From: an uncultured Zoogloea sp.
GTDB taxonomy: Bacteria > Pseudomonadota > Gammaproteobacteria > Burkholderiales > Rhodocyclaceae
Direction: 5' to 3'
Length of the DNA stretch: 56,045 bases
Assembly (NCBI GenBank): GCA_937967645.1
Contig: CALBTT010000101.1
Location: 1 to 56,045, forward strand
The first letter of the stretch is position 1. The number at the start of each line of letters is the position of its first letter. Positions 8,786 to 17,265 of the stretch are shown here, piece after piece. The position numbers and the translations under genes are program-made. The notes under the pieces were generated by a model that was not told the DNA's origin, ran no database searches, and worked only from the letters and a program-made list of their open reading frames with translations.

Positions 8786-9184
8786 TCAGGCTTGCTGTTT
8801 CACCAGCAGGCCCTGGAGCTTGTCGAGGGCCTTGGCGATCTCCAGCACCTCCTGGGAGGGAATCTGCCGGATGACCTTCTTGGATTCCGTGTCGATGACC
8901 TTGACCACCGGCACGCCCACATCTTCGTCGATCGAGAACTGCAGGCCGTTGACGTTCTGTTTGACGACGTCCTGGATCTGTTTGACCGCCTGGGTGAGTT
9001 GCTCGCTGCTGGGCTGGATGGCTCCATTCTGCAGAAGCGCCTGAGGGTCCTGGGCGGGGGCTGCGGCAGTCGCGGGGTCGGGGGCGGCTTCCGCCTTGCG
9101 AGCAGCGGCAGATCCCTGGCTGGCCGAAGACAGGGTCTGGAGTGCGTATTGGGTGTTGCTCGCGTTGATTGGCTGGATGCTCAT
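8786..9184 (-). CDS. flaG: FlaG family flagellar protein
   Basis: A 132-aa FlaG-family protein, a small flagellar protein reported to affect filament length in polar flagellates. The C-terminal conserved domain (about 70-130) contains LQFSIDEDVGVPVVKVID and KVIRQIPSQEVLEIAKAL. The N-terminal half is low-complexity, rich in Ala, Gln and Pro. It lies downstream of fliC on the same strand and ends at its own intrinsic terminator. Confidence 0.93.
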   Translation of the reverse strand: MSIQPINASNTQYALQTLSSASQGSAAARKAEAAPDPATAAAPAQDPQALLQNGAIQPSSEQLTQAVKQIQDVVKQNVNGLQFSIDEDVGVPVVKVIDTESKKVIRQIPSQEVLEIAKALDKLQGLLVKQQA

Positions 9185-9209
9185 GATTGTTTCCCCATGT
9201 GTGCGAACA

Positions 9210-9237
9210 GCGTCACCCTGTTGGAACCGGGCGACGC
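9210..9237 (-). terminator. Hairpin between fliC and flaG, possible attenuator
   Basis: A 9-bp stem (9229-9237 with 9210-9218, one G-U pair) with a ten-base loop lies 22 bases after the fliC stop. It lacks a T-run, so it may be a weak terminator or an mRNA 3-prime stabiliser that lets flaG be read at a lower level. Confidence 0.45.
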
Positions 9238-9258
9238 TGCGGTACTACCGATCCGTGC

Positions 9259-10119
9259 TTAGCGGAGCAGCGACAGCACGTTGTTGGGCATGCTGTTGGC
9301 TTGCGCAACCATCGCGGTGCCGGCCTGCTGCAGAATCTGGGCGCGGGTCATGTTGGCGGTTTCCTTCGCGAAGTCGGCGTCCATGATACGGCCGCGGGAG
9401 GCGTTCGCGTTTTCGGAGGCCACCTGCAGGGTCTGGACCACCGAGGTGAAGCGGTTCTGCACGGCACCCCAGTTGGCGCGGGCGGTGTTCAGTGCGTTGA
9501 GGGCGGTGTCGATCGAGGCGATTGCCGCACTGGCGTTCGAGATGCCTGCGCTGCCTGCGCCGGAGATCGTTGCGCCGCTGATCGAGCCCGCGCTGGTGGT
9601 GCCGAAGGTGCCGGAGGCAAGGCCCACCTGGCCGCTGGTCACCGAGATCGAGTCGGTCGAGGCGGTGCCGGCGCCAACCTGGAACGAGAAGTCCGAGGTC
9701 ACGCTCAGCACGTTCTGGCCGTTGAACTGGGTGCCGGAAACGACCCGGGCGATTTCCTGGTTGAGTTGCTGGAATTCGGTGTCCAGACTGGCGCGGTCGC
9801 CGCTGCTATACACGCCGTTGGCGGCCTGGACAGCCAGTTCGCGCATCCGCTGGAGGTTGTCGGTGATGGCCTGCATCGCGCTTTCAGCGGTCTGCGCCAT
9901 CGAGATGCCGTCGTTGGCGTTGCGGATGGCAACGTCGAAGCCCTTGGCCTGGGCGTTCATGCGGTCGGCAATCGCCAGGCCGGCGGCGTCGTCCTTGGCG
10001 CTATTGACGCGAAGGCCCGAGGACAGGCGCTGGACCGACTGCGAGAGGCTGGATTGGGAAGTGCTCAGGTTCCGTTGCGCATTCAGCGACATCGGATTGG
10101 TGTTGATTGTGGCAGCCAT
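9259..10119 (-). CDS. fliC: Flagellin (filament subunit)
   Basis: A short 286-aa flagellin. The N-terminal D0/D1 region (about 1-140: LSTSQSSLSQSVQRLSSGLR, GLAIADRMNAQ) and the C-terminal region (about 200-286, ending NNVLSLLR) are well conserved. The middle (about 140-200) is short and made largely of Ser, Thr, Gly and Ala, a composition typical of O-glycosylated flagellin surface loops. AAGGAG precedes the ATG. A sigma-28-type promoter lies about 90-120 bases upstream. The next gene upstream on this strand, beyond a terminator, is a giant glycosyltransferase, pointing to glycosylation of this protein (inferred). Confidence 0.97.
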   Translation of the reverse strand: MAATINTNPMSLNAQRNLSTSQSSLSQSVQRLSSGLRVNSAKDDAAGLAIADRMNAQAKGFDVAIRNANDGISMAQTAESAMQAITDNLQRMRELAVQAANGVYSSGDRASLDTEFQQLNQEIARVVSGTQFNGQNVLSVTSDFSFQVGAGTASTDSISVTSGQVGLASGTFGTTSAGSISGATISGAGSAGISNASAAIASIDTALNALNTARANWGAVQNRFTSVVQTLQVASENANASRGRIMDADFAKETANMTRAQILQQAGTAMVAQANSMPNNVLSLLR

Positions 10120-10211
10120 TTTGGTTCTCCTTCATTCCGTTCAAGATAAGCGTTTCGGCTTAACTTTGGTTCGCCTTGCCCGGTGAGTTAAGGCAACCGC
10201 CGTTGATTTCA

Positions 10212-10238
10212 TTTACGGGATGTGCCTTGGGAACTTTA
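10212..10238 (-). promoter_or_regulatory. Sigma-28 (FliA) promoter for fliC
   Basis: Minus strand: TAAAGTTC, 11 bases, CCCGTAAA. This is 7/8 to the TAAAGTTT box and 5/8 to GCCGATAA, with exact spacing. The predicted start is near 10205, giving a leader of about 85 bases. Confidence 0.7.
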
Positions 10239-10346
10239 GAAAATTATTGACTTTTTTGCTTTTGTGTGAATTTTCGATTCCGTCGGCGGATTACCGCCTG
10301 GCTTTTGATAGCGGCGCGGCAGCCCAAAGCTTTAGCCAAAAACATC

Positions 10347-10375
10347 ACCACCGACCGAGTTTTTCGGTCGGTGGT
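10347..10375 (-). terminator. Terminator of the 1213-aa glycosyltransferase operon
   Basis: A perfect 12-bp inverted repeat (10347-10358 and 10364-10375) with a five-base loop lies 32 bases after the glycosyltransferase stop. On the minus strand it is followed after 4 bases by GTTTTTGG. It separates the glycosylation operon from fliC. Confidence 0.82.
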
Positions 10376-10406
10376 CATATGCTGCTGGGGTGGGGGCTGA
10401 GCTGCT

Positions 10407-13400
10407 TTATGGTCCGTAAGCCGCGAACCAGCTGGCGGTGTGGCTTTCCAGGATGTAGCCATCCCTGACCCACTGACGCAGGGCAAGCCCGGCGCGACGC
10501 AGCGCTTCGGGTTCGGCAAGCTGCTCGCGGATGGTGCGGATCCACAGGTCCGGGTCGTTGGGGAGGCGGGTGACCGGGGCGTTCTGGTACGGATAGATGT
10601 CGGTGCAGATCACGGGCCAGCCCATCGCACCGTACTCGAGGAGACGCAGGTTGCTCTTGGCCTCGTTGAAGGCGTGGATCTCCAGGGGCGCGATGGCCAG
10701 GTCGAGGTCGAGCCGCGCCAGGGCCTTCGGATAGGCCCGGAAGTCGAGCTCGAAGCCATGGGATTCACGCACGAAGGGCTTCAGGGGATCCGGGCACATG
10801 CCCATGAAGACCCAGTCCACCTCGTCGGCCAGGGCTTCGACCACCGGGTAGATCAGCTCGAGGTCGCCATTGTGCTGCTGGGCACCGGCCCAGCCGACCC
10901 GGGGCTTGCGGCGGGCCAGGCGGCGCACCGGCGCGACCTCGCCCCACAGGGACCATTCGAGGCAGTTGGGCATCAGCCGGATGTCGTCGATCATGCCGGC
11001 GCACAGGTCGGCCAGGGGCTGGGTGCTCACCACCAGCCGATCCATGAAGGACAGGTTTCGGCGCAGGCGCTGACGGCCGTCCTTGTACCCGTTGCGGTAC
11101 ATCGGGTGCTTCTTCGGCAGGTCGGTGACCAGGTCGTCCATGGTCAGCACCCGGCGCATGTCGGGGAAGTGGCGGGCGTAAGTCTCCAGCGCGTCGCTCT
11201 GCCCATCGTCCAGGGGCTGGTGCAGGATCAGCACATCGGGTTCCGCCCGGGCGATCTCGATGGGGCTGAGGATCCGCATCGTGAAGGCCTTGGGGGGCTC
11301 GCTGATCATGGTGTGGGCGAGACCGGCCTGGCCGATCATGCGCAGCGGCGCCCGCAGGCGGTATTCGCCCGCGCCACCGGGGACCGGTGCGGCGAGGATG
11401 CGCGGCCGGTCGTGGAAGTTGATGTCCCAGTCGATCGGCGAGATGTGATCGGGCTTGTACGGCAGGGCCAGGCTCAGGTTGCGGTTGTAGGCCGGGTCAT
11501 GGGCCAGCCGCGGCATCCAGCGCTCGAGCAGGGCTTCGTTGGCGCGCTGGCCGGCCTGCAGGTCGGCGAGCCGTCCTTCCAGCTTCCGCTGGCGGGCGAG
11601 GAAGGACACCGAGCCGTAGTGGACCAGCGTGCTGTAGGGGGTCCATACCGTCTTGTAGCCCAGCTCGCTGGCCCGCAGGCACAGGTCCAGCGCTCCGTGG
11701 ATCAGCGGGAAGCGTTCGGCGTCGAAGCCCTGGAGTGCCTCGAAGACGCTGCGCCGGACCAGCATCGCCGAGCCATTGGCGGCGCTGAGGTTCTGGTCGC
11801 ACAGGGCGCGTCCCATGTAGCCGGGCTCGTCGATCTCCGCGTCGTTGTTCCAGGCGCTGCCGGCGGTGCCACGCAGGCCGAGGAGGGTGCCGGTGTCCTG
11901 GACCTTGCCGCTGCCGGGGTAGGTCAGACGCGGTGAGGTGATGCCGATCTCGGGGCGCTGGGCCAGGGCCATCAGGCGGTCCAGCCAGTCCTCCTGGACG
12001 ATGTGGATGTCGTTGTCCAGGAACAGCAGGTAGTCGCCGCGGGCGGCCGCGGCCCCCGCGTTGGCCACCTGCGCCCACTGGAATTCCCCGGGGCTGGGGA
12101 TCACCCGGATCGGATAGCGCCCGCCCTGCTGTGGCAGGGCCGCCAGGTAATCGACGGTGTCCGGGTCGGTGCTGTCGTTGTCGAGGATGAGGATCTCGCA
12201 GTTCGGGTAGCTGGTGCGCTCCTCGAGGCTCTCGATCAGCGGGCGGAGGTATTCCTCACGGTCACGGGTCGGAATGATGATGGTGACCTGGGGCGAGTCG
12301 GGCCAGGTGTACTTGACCCGGCGGGTGCCGAACAGGGCGCCATCCAGAACTTCGGCGGCGAGCCCCTGGCGAGTCAGGTGCTCGGCCAGGGCGGCCTTCT
12401 CGGCCTCGGGCTGGAGCCCGCGGCGGGATTCGCGCGGCAGGTGCGCCAGCACCTGGCTGATGTGGCCGATGCTGCCTTCGCCGGCCTGATCGAGGATGCG
12501 CAGGGCGAGGTCGTAGTTCTCGGCACCGGCGTGGGCGCCGTAGCGGCCGCTGGCCAGGAAGGCGTCCTTGGAAGTCAGCACGAAGCTGCCGAAATAAGAC
12601 TGGGCCCGCAGCAGGTCGAGGTTGAAGTCGGGTTTGAACAGCGGCTGGGTGTAGCTGCCGTCGGGCTCCCGGGTGTCCTCGTCGCTGTAGATCAGGCTCC
12701 AGCCGGGGCGGACGTTGATGTAGTCGGCGATCACCTGCAGGGCGTGGGGCTCGAGGGTCAGGCCCGGCTCGATGCGGGCCAGCCAGGTGCCCGGCGAGGC
12801 CGCCGCCATCTCGTCGATGACGAAGCCGATGTGGGCCTCGTCGCGGAGTGACAGCCACTGCAGGTTGGGGATGTCGGCCACGGCCTCCGGGGTGGGCAGG
12901 GCGGTGACCACCGTCAGCAGCCATTCGGGATAGAGCTGCGGGGAGAGGCTGTCGAGGGTGTCGGCGAGAAGATTCTCTTCGCCGGCCTGGAGGGCCATCA
13001 GCAGGTGGATGCCGGGGCGCTGGTTCCACTTGAGCACCATGCGCTCGGCCAGCACCTGGGCGTCGATTTCCTGGACGGTCTGGCGCGAGCGCCAGATGGC
13101 GTAGTTCCTGTCGTCGGTGTCGTCCTTGGGTTGGGCCTTTTCGGCACGGGGGCGACTGCCGGCAATGGCCTGGGTCTTCGCCACCAGGCGCTCAAGCTCT
13201 TCCCAGTAGGCTTGCTCGAGGCGCTTGTACTTCTGGGTAAGGCCGGGCAGCAAGGCGCGGGCCTCGGCCAGGGATTGGGCATCGTCGGAAGCGATCAGCG
13301 CATCCGACAGGCCCAGGCTGTCGGCAAAGGGCTTGCTCGGGTCGGCAAACGGGCTTGGCAGCTGGACGACCGGACAGCCACAGAGTCGGGCCTCCATGGA

Positions 13401-14048
13401 GATGGAGGTGTTCTCGAAGCAATACACGTGGGTGCTGCGCCGGAACAGGGCTGCCAGCTCCTCATGGGACGCCGGGTAGGTCTTGGTGATGACGGTGCAG
13501 CGGGCAGCCAGCTCGGGATGGGCCTGGGCGCCTTCGGTGTAGCGGCCGTAGTAGATGCAGGCGCCCTCGCGCACTGCATCGTGGGGGTTGTCCAGGTTGT
13601 TGAAGATGGACGTGTCCACCGCCGGCATGTGCAGCACGCCCTCGTGGTGGGGCAGGGCGTCGGCCACCTCGGCGTTGTGCAGCCAGTACAGATCGTCCTT
13701 GCCGTAGTTGGGCTTTTCTCCCAGCAGGCCCGGGCGGTTGAGGATGTAGCGGACCACCACGTCGCAGTCGAGGGGGTTGGCGCCGACGATCTCGGGGTAG
13801 ATGGCGATCGGGTTGAGCCTTGCGGCTTCGTGCTCTGCCCTGATCTCCGGGGTCAGCAGCGGTTCGTTCAGCAGCGGGCTGCGCAGGGGGGTGTGGATGT
13901 AGGCTTCGAGACCGAGCTGGTTGAGGCTGTCGCACAGCTGATGCATCACCCGGATGCCCGAGGACTTGCGGTCGTAGCCAGGGGCCGCGATGTAGTAAGG
14001 GTGGCGCCGTTTGGCGTAGAGCCCTGGGGTGTGCCGGACGATGGGCAT
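10407..14048 (-). CDS. Giant multi-domain glycosyltransferase, probably acts on flagellin
   Basis: A 1213-aa protein with four apparent modules. Residues 15-240 are GT4/GT1-like (SMEARLCGCPVVQLP acceptor-side loop). Residues 345-560 are a GT2-like half carrying IYSDEDTREPDG and PLFKPDFNLDLLRAQSYFG. Residues 587-830 are a classical GT2 domain with VTIIIPTRDR and the metal-binding LFLDNDIH. Residues 915-1213 are a second GT4-like domain (PRVGWAGAQQHNGD, LRLLEYGAMGWPVICTD). The architecture resembles large RfbC/OrfN-type transferases found next to flagellin genes in glycosylation islands, as I recall for Pseudomonas a-type flagellin. There is no membrane segment, so it should act in the cytoplasm. 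The ribosome site is weak. It is last in an operon with an unknown gene, a radical SAM and an FkbM gene. Confidence 0.88.
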   Translation of the reverse strand: MPIVRHTPGLYAKRRHPYYIAAPGYDRKSSGIRVMHQLCDSLNQLGLEAYIHTPLRSPLLNEPLLTPEIRAEHEAARLNPIAIYPEIVGANPLDCDVVVRYILNRPGLLGEKPNYGKDDLYWLHNAEVADALPHHEGVLHMPAVDTSIFNNLDNPHDAVREGACIYYGRYTEGAQAHPELAARCTVITKTYPASHEELAALFRRSTHVYCFENTSISMEARLCGCPVVQLPSPFADPSKPFADSLGLSDALIASDDAQSLAEARALLPGLTQKYKRLEQAYWEELERLVAKTQAIAGSRPRAEKAQPKDDTDDRNYAIWRSRQTVQEIDAQVLAERMVLKWNQRPGIHLLMALQAGEENLLADTLDSLSPQLYPEWLLTVVTALPTPEAVADIPNLQWLSLRDEAHIGFVIDEMAAASPGTWLARIEPGLTLEPHALQVIADYINVRPGWSLIYSDEDTREPDGSYTQPLFKPDFNLDLLRAQSYFGSFVLTSKDAFLASGRYGAHAGAENYDLALRILDQAGEGSIGHISQVLAHLPRESRRGLQPEAEKAALAEHLTRQGLAAEVLDGALFGTRRVKYTWPDSPQVTIIIPTRDREEYLRPLIESLEERTSYPNCEILILDNDSTDPDTVDYLAALPQQGGRYPIRVIPSPGEFQWAQVANAGAAAARGDYLLFLDNDIHIVQEDWLDRLMALAQRPEIGITSPRLTYPGSGKVQDTGTLLGLRGTAGSAWNNDAEIDEPGYMGRALCDQNLSAANGSAMLVRRSVFEALQGFDAERFPLIHGALDLCLRASELGYKTVWTPYSTLVHYGSVSFLARQRKLEGRLADLQAGQRANEALLERWMPRLAHDPAYNRNLSLALPYKPDHISPIDWDINFHDRPRILAAPVPGGAGEYRLRAPLRMIGQAGLAHTMISEPPKAFTMRILSPIEIARAEPDVLILHQPLDDGQSDALETYARHFPDMRRVLTMDDLVTDLPKKHPMYRNGYKDGRQRLRRNLSFMDRLVVSTQPLADLCAGMIDDIRLMPNCLEWSLWGEVAPVRRLARRKPRVGWAGAQQHNGDLELIYPVVEALADEVDWVFMGMCPDPLKPFVRESHGFELDFRAYPKALARLDLDLAIAPLEIHAFNEAKSNLRLLEYGAMGWPVICTDIYPYQNAPVTRLPNDPDLWIRTIREQLAEPEALRRAGLALRQWVRDGYILESHTASWFAAYGP

Positions 14049-14094
14049 GGATACAGTCTCGTTGTCTTCGATGGGGATGAAGGGTTCGGCCGGC

Positions 14095-14886
14095 TCAGTC
14101 GCCGTCGAGCACGCTCAGGCCACAGGTCCAGTACTCGGCGGCCTGGCCCAGGTGGGGGCGCCGGTTGAACGTGAGATTGTAGCCGTAGGCCTCGAAGTGA
14201 TAGCCGACGCCGGGCTGGTCGCTGGTCAGGGCGCCCAGCCACAGCAGCGGCGGGTAGGTGTCGGTGCGCAGCAGCAGCCCGGGGGCGCTGATCAGGGCGG
14301 CGCTGGTGTCTACGCCGCCGGCCAGCAGGAAGTGCCGCGGGAGGGCGGCCACCTGCTCCAGCGCGGCCGGGATCGAGTATTCGGACAGGGCCGGGAAATA
14401 GATGCCCACCCGCTCCGCCTGGCCCATGGCCTCCACCAGGCCGGCGTGGCGCGAGTCAGGGTGGATGTGCAGGCGGCCGTCCAGGCCCCCGACGTTGTGG
14501 TTGGTGAAGCGGTAGTCGGGGTAGGTCTCTTCGAAGGCGCGGCCCAGGGCGGGCAGGAAGCGTTCGTCCAGGGGCCGGCCCATGTCGTCCACGGCCAGGC
14601 GCGGCAGGATGAAGGGGATGGCCACGCCGCGGGTGATGGCCGCGGTGGCCGGGTCGGCCCGGAGGCGGGCCAGGATGGCTTCGGCCCGCGCGGCAAAGGC
14701 GGCGGCGTCCACGGTCTCCCCGGCCCCCAGGTGGCGTAGCAGCCGGGCATGGCTGGCACCGTAGTCGATATCCGGTTGCTGGAGGGTGAAGTAGCGGCGG
14801 CTGCGCGGATGGGCCGGCGACTGCGCGGCGGTGGGCAGGCAGCGCCCGAAATCGTCAAACAGGAGTGCGTCGGAAACGGCGGCCAT
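14095..14886 (-). CDS. Unknown 263-aa protein in the flagellin-glycosylation operon
   Basis: I do not recognise this protein. It has no signal peptide or membrane segment. Visible blocks include DERFLPALGRAFEETYPDYRF, RLHIHPDSRHAGLVEAMG, and a C-terminal run rich in Tyr, His and Trp (GYHFEAYGYNLTFNRRPH). It starts 3 bases after the radical SAM stop and is followed 46 bases later by the giant glycosyltransferase, so it is surely coexpressed with both. The His-rich patches could bind metal, but no family motif is clear. Codon use matches its neighbours. Confidence 0.8.
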   Translation of the reverse strand: MAAVSDALLFDDFGRCLPTAAQSPAHPRSRRYFTLQQPDIDYGASHARLLRHLGAGETVDAAAFAARAEAILARLRADPATAAITRGVAIPFILPRLAVDDMGRPLDERFLPALGRAFEETYPDYRFTNHNVGGLDGRLHIHPDSRHAGLVEAMGQAERVGIYFPALSEYSIPAALEQVAALPRHFLLAGGVDTSAALISAPGLLLRTDTYPPLLWLGALTSDQPGVGYHFEAYGYNLTFNRRPHLGQAAEYWTCGLSVLDGD

Positions 14887-14889
14887 GGT

Positions 14890-16002
14890 TCAGTCGTCCA
14901 GCAGAGAGTCGTTGTCGGAGAAGCCCTGGCCCCACGGCAGGGGCAGGTGTACGGCGCCCTTGGTCTTTTCCGTGTGGATCTTGATGAACTTCGGGTCCTC
15001 GCCGATCAGGCAGTCGGGGCGGTGCGGGCCCAGCCAGGGGTTGCGCATGCCACGGGCCAGGATGTCCTTGAGGGAGGTATCGCGCAGGTTGCCGAGGGAG
15101 AAGTCGATGTAGGGGCAGGGGGTGATCTCGGCGGTGGAGGTCACCGTGATGATGCCCTTGACCGTGATGCAGCCCTTGTAGGAGCCGTAGGAGGGCGTCA
15201 TGTGGGTGAACACCGGGTAGTCCTTCTCCAGCTCGCGCACGATGTCTGCGTCTTCCTTGGTGATCACGAACTCCGGATGCTCGGTGCACGAGCCGGTGGG
15301 CTTGGCGTACGAGACGTAGAGGCCGATGCCCTTCTGCTTGGCGAACTCGCACATGGAGCGGAACTCGTCGGTCTTGCCACGGCCGCGCACCAGCACGGTG
15401 GACAGGATCAGGTTGAGCCCGGCTTCCAGGGAGGCGTCGATGGCACGCATGACCCGCTTGTAGGAGCCGGGCTTGTTGCGGAAGGCGTCATGTTCGGCCT
15501 CGATCATGCTGTCGAGGGAGATCTGCACCTTCTCGACGCCGATCGCCTTGAGGTGCTTGGCCCGTTCCAGGTCGAGGAACCAGCCGTTGGTGTCGGTGAT
15601 GATGTAGTGGCGTTCCGGGTCGATGGCCTCCACCACCGCGTCGAAGTCCTTCATCACCAGCGGTTCGCCGCCGGTGATGACGAAGCGGGCGAGGCCGAGC
15701 TCGTCGGCTTCGCGGGACAGGCGGCGGATGTCGTCCAGGTCGATCTTGCGGCGCTCGTCCTTGATCTTGAAGACTTTCTCCAGGTGCCGGTCCATGTAGT
15801 ACTCGGCCGAGCAGTGGGTGCACTGGAAGTTGCACAGGTAGCTCTTCTCAAGCCGGATGATGGGGCTGATCTCGCCACGTTCTTCCATTGCGGCGATGTT
15901 GCGGAGCTTCTCCGCGATGTAGGGCTTGCGGGCGGCGAGGTCGTTGCGCTTGGCGGATTCGCTCGCGGTCAGGCCGCTGGCTTCGGCTTCGATGAGGGTC
16001 AT
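14890..16002 (-). CDS. Radical SAM protein with C-terminal SPASM-like region
   Basis: A 370-aa radical SAM enzyme. The 4Fe-4S-binding CNFQCTHC is at residues 57-64 (CX3CX2C), followed by the family GGEPL motif. The C-terminal third has further Cys residues (near CPYIDFSLGNLRD and PDCLIGEDP) and resembles SPASM proteins that bind extra clusters. Such enzymes do radical chemistry on sugars, peptides or cofactors; the substrate here is unknown. GAGG precedes the ATG. It lies between an FkbM methyltransferase (15 bases upstream) and the unknown 263-aa gene. Confidence 0.92.
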   Translation of the reverse strand: MTLIEAEASGLTASESAKRNDLAARKPYIAEKLRNIAAMEERGEISPIIRLEKSYLCNFQCTHCSAEYYMDRHLEKVFKIKDERRKIDLDDIRRLSREADELGLARFVITGGEPLVMKDFDAVVEAIDPERHYIITDTNGWFLDLERAKHLKAIGVEKVQISLDSMIEAEHDAFRNKPGSYKRVMRAIDASLEAGLNLILSTVLVRGRGKTDEFRSMCEFAKQKGIGLYVSYAKPTGSCTEHPEFVITKEDADIVRELEKDYPVFTHMTPSYGSYKGCITVKGIITVTSTAEITPCPYIDFSLGNLRDTSLKDILARGMRNPWLGPHRPDCLIGEDPKFIKIHTEKTKGAVHLPLPWGQGFSDNDSLLDD

Positions 16003-16017
16003 GATGTGCCTCGTTGT

Positions 16018-16947
16018 TCAGAGGCGAGCCAACTGCTGGATGAGCGCGTTGTGCTTGCCGTCGCAGGTGAATAGGAAGTTGGTCGCCACCGTCGCGTCGG
16101 TGATGCCGGGGCATTCGCGGATCCCTTGCGCTTCGATGGACCAGGCCCGGTAACCGAGACCGTGCATGATCCCGATGACCTCGTTGGGGTGATAGCCGAA
16201 ATTGGCGCTCCATTTGCGGAGCAGCTCCAGGAAGACCACCGGCTGGCATTCCCGCAAGGTTGCCAGGCCGCCCTTGACGACGGACAGCTCGCCGCCTTCG
16301 ACGTCGCACTTGATCAGATCGGGGCGCAGGCCGTGGAGGCGGCAGTAATGGTCGAGGGTGGTGCAGCGGATCTCCTCGCGTTGCACACCGGCAAAGCCAC
16401 GGTTGTCACGGACCGAGGTGGCGCCGGTCTCGGCCGGGTGGAAATACAGGGTGTCGGTGCCTTCCTGGTCCTGCAGGGCGAGTCGCTCGGTGACCACCGA
16501 GTCGATGCCGTTCAGGGCGAGGTTGGCCAGCAGGCGTTCATGGATCCGCGCCGCCGGCTCGAAGGCGTGGATGCGGGCCTGCGGGGCCACGCGTGCAAAG
16601 TGCAGGCTGTACCAGCCGATGTTGGCGCCCACGTCGAGGATCACCCCGGACTCACGGGCGGCCGCCAGCAGGGCCTTGCGCTCCATCGGTTCGGCGTCGC
16701 CGAAGGCGAGCATGCCGGTGACCAGGGAGTTGGCCTCTTCCGGGTGGAGCAGCAGCTCCAGGCCATGATCGGCGGTGCGGATGCGCAGGCCGTCGGTGCC
16801 GATCACGATTTCCTTGATCTGGGTGCCCTGCAAGGCTTCCTGGAACTCAACCAGGGTACGCAGCTGCCCATACACGGCCCCGAGGAAATAGGGCTTGGGC
16901 AGGGTGCCGGCCTGGTGGGCCTCGCGGAGCTGGACGATGGTGGTCAC
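16018..16947 (-). CDS. FkbM-family methyltransferase
   Basis: A 309-aa SAM-dependent methyltransferase of the FkbM type, usually O-methylating sugars. The SAM loop VILDVGANIGWYSLHF lies near residue 105, and the later blocks IHAFEPAA and LIKCDVEGGEL are typical. I chose the GTG at 16947 (GGAG about 10 bases upstream) because the frame remains open upstream but that stretch does not resemble the family. It is the first gene of the operon running toward fliC, so its promoter should lie in the divergent region 16948-17265. Confidence 0.88.
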   Translation of the reverse strand: MTTIVQLREAHQAGTLPKPYFLGAVYGQLRTLVEFQEALQGTQIKEIVIGTDGLRIRTADHGLELLLHPEEANSLVTGMLAFGDAEPMERKALLAAARESGVILDVGANIGWYSLHFARVAPQARIHAFEPAARIHERLLANLALNGIDSVVTERLALQDQEGTDTLYFHPAETGATSVRDNRGFAGVQREEIRCTTLDHYCRLHGLRPDLIKCDVEGGELSVVKGGLATLRECQPVVFLELLRKWSANFGYHPNEVIGIMHGLGYRAWSIEAQGIRECPGITDATVATNFLFTCDGKHNALIQQLARL

Positions 16948-17265
16948 TGGACAAGGCTCCGGTCGGTCGTGTGCCGGGCAGCGGGGCCGCACAGGGCGCT
17001 GGGGGTGCAGGTCATGGTCGTGAAACGGGGGCTCCGTCAGTGGGGAGGTTCTCGCAATAGCGGCACAAAGCCTGCTGTCTTGAGGGGCAGGGACAAAATG
17101 GCCTTGTTGGCTCTGCGCATTGTAGGTTATCGGTTCCTGGTGCGGTGTTCCAGGCCGGGATCGGCGCCCTTGAAGCTGTGGTATCGTTTCCATGACCCTG
17201 TCCGGTCGGCCTGTCGTCCGGTCCTTCAGGCAGGGCGAACCGACCCCTCCATTCCGCTGTTTTCC
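16948..17265. promoter_or_regulatory. Divergent intergenic region (318 bp) between fkbM and epimerase operons
   Basis: No gene is supported here. It must hold promoters for both directions. On the minus strand a TACAAT box (complement of 17119-17124) is a possible -10, but no good -35 lies upstream. On the plus strand TTGTTG at 17104 and TTGAAG at 17170 are weak -35 candidates without strong -10 boxes. No sigma-54 or sigma-28 match was found. Confidence 0.4.
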
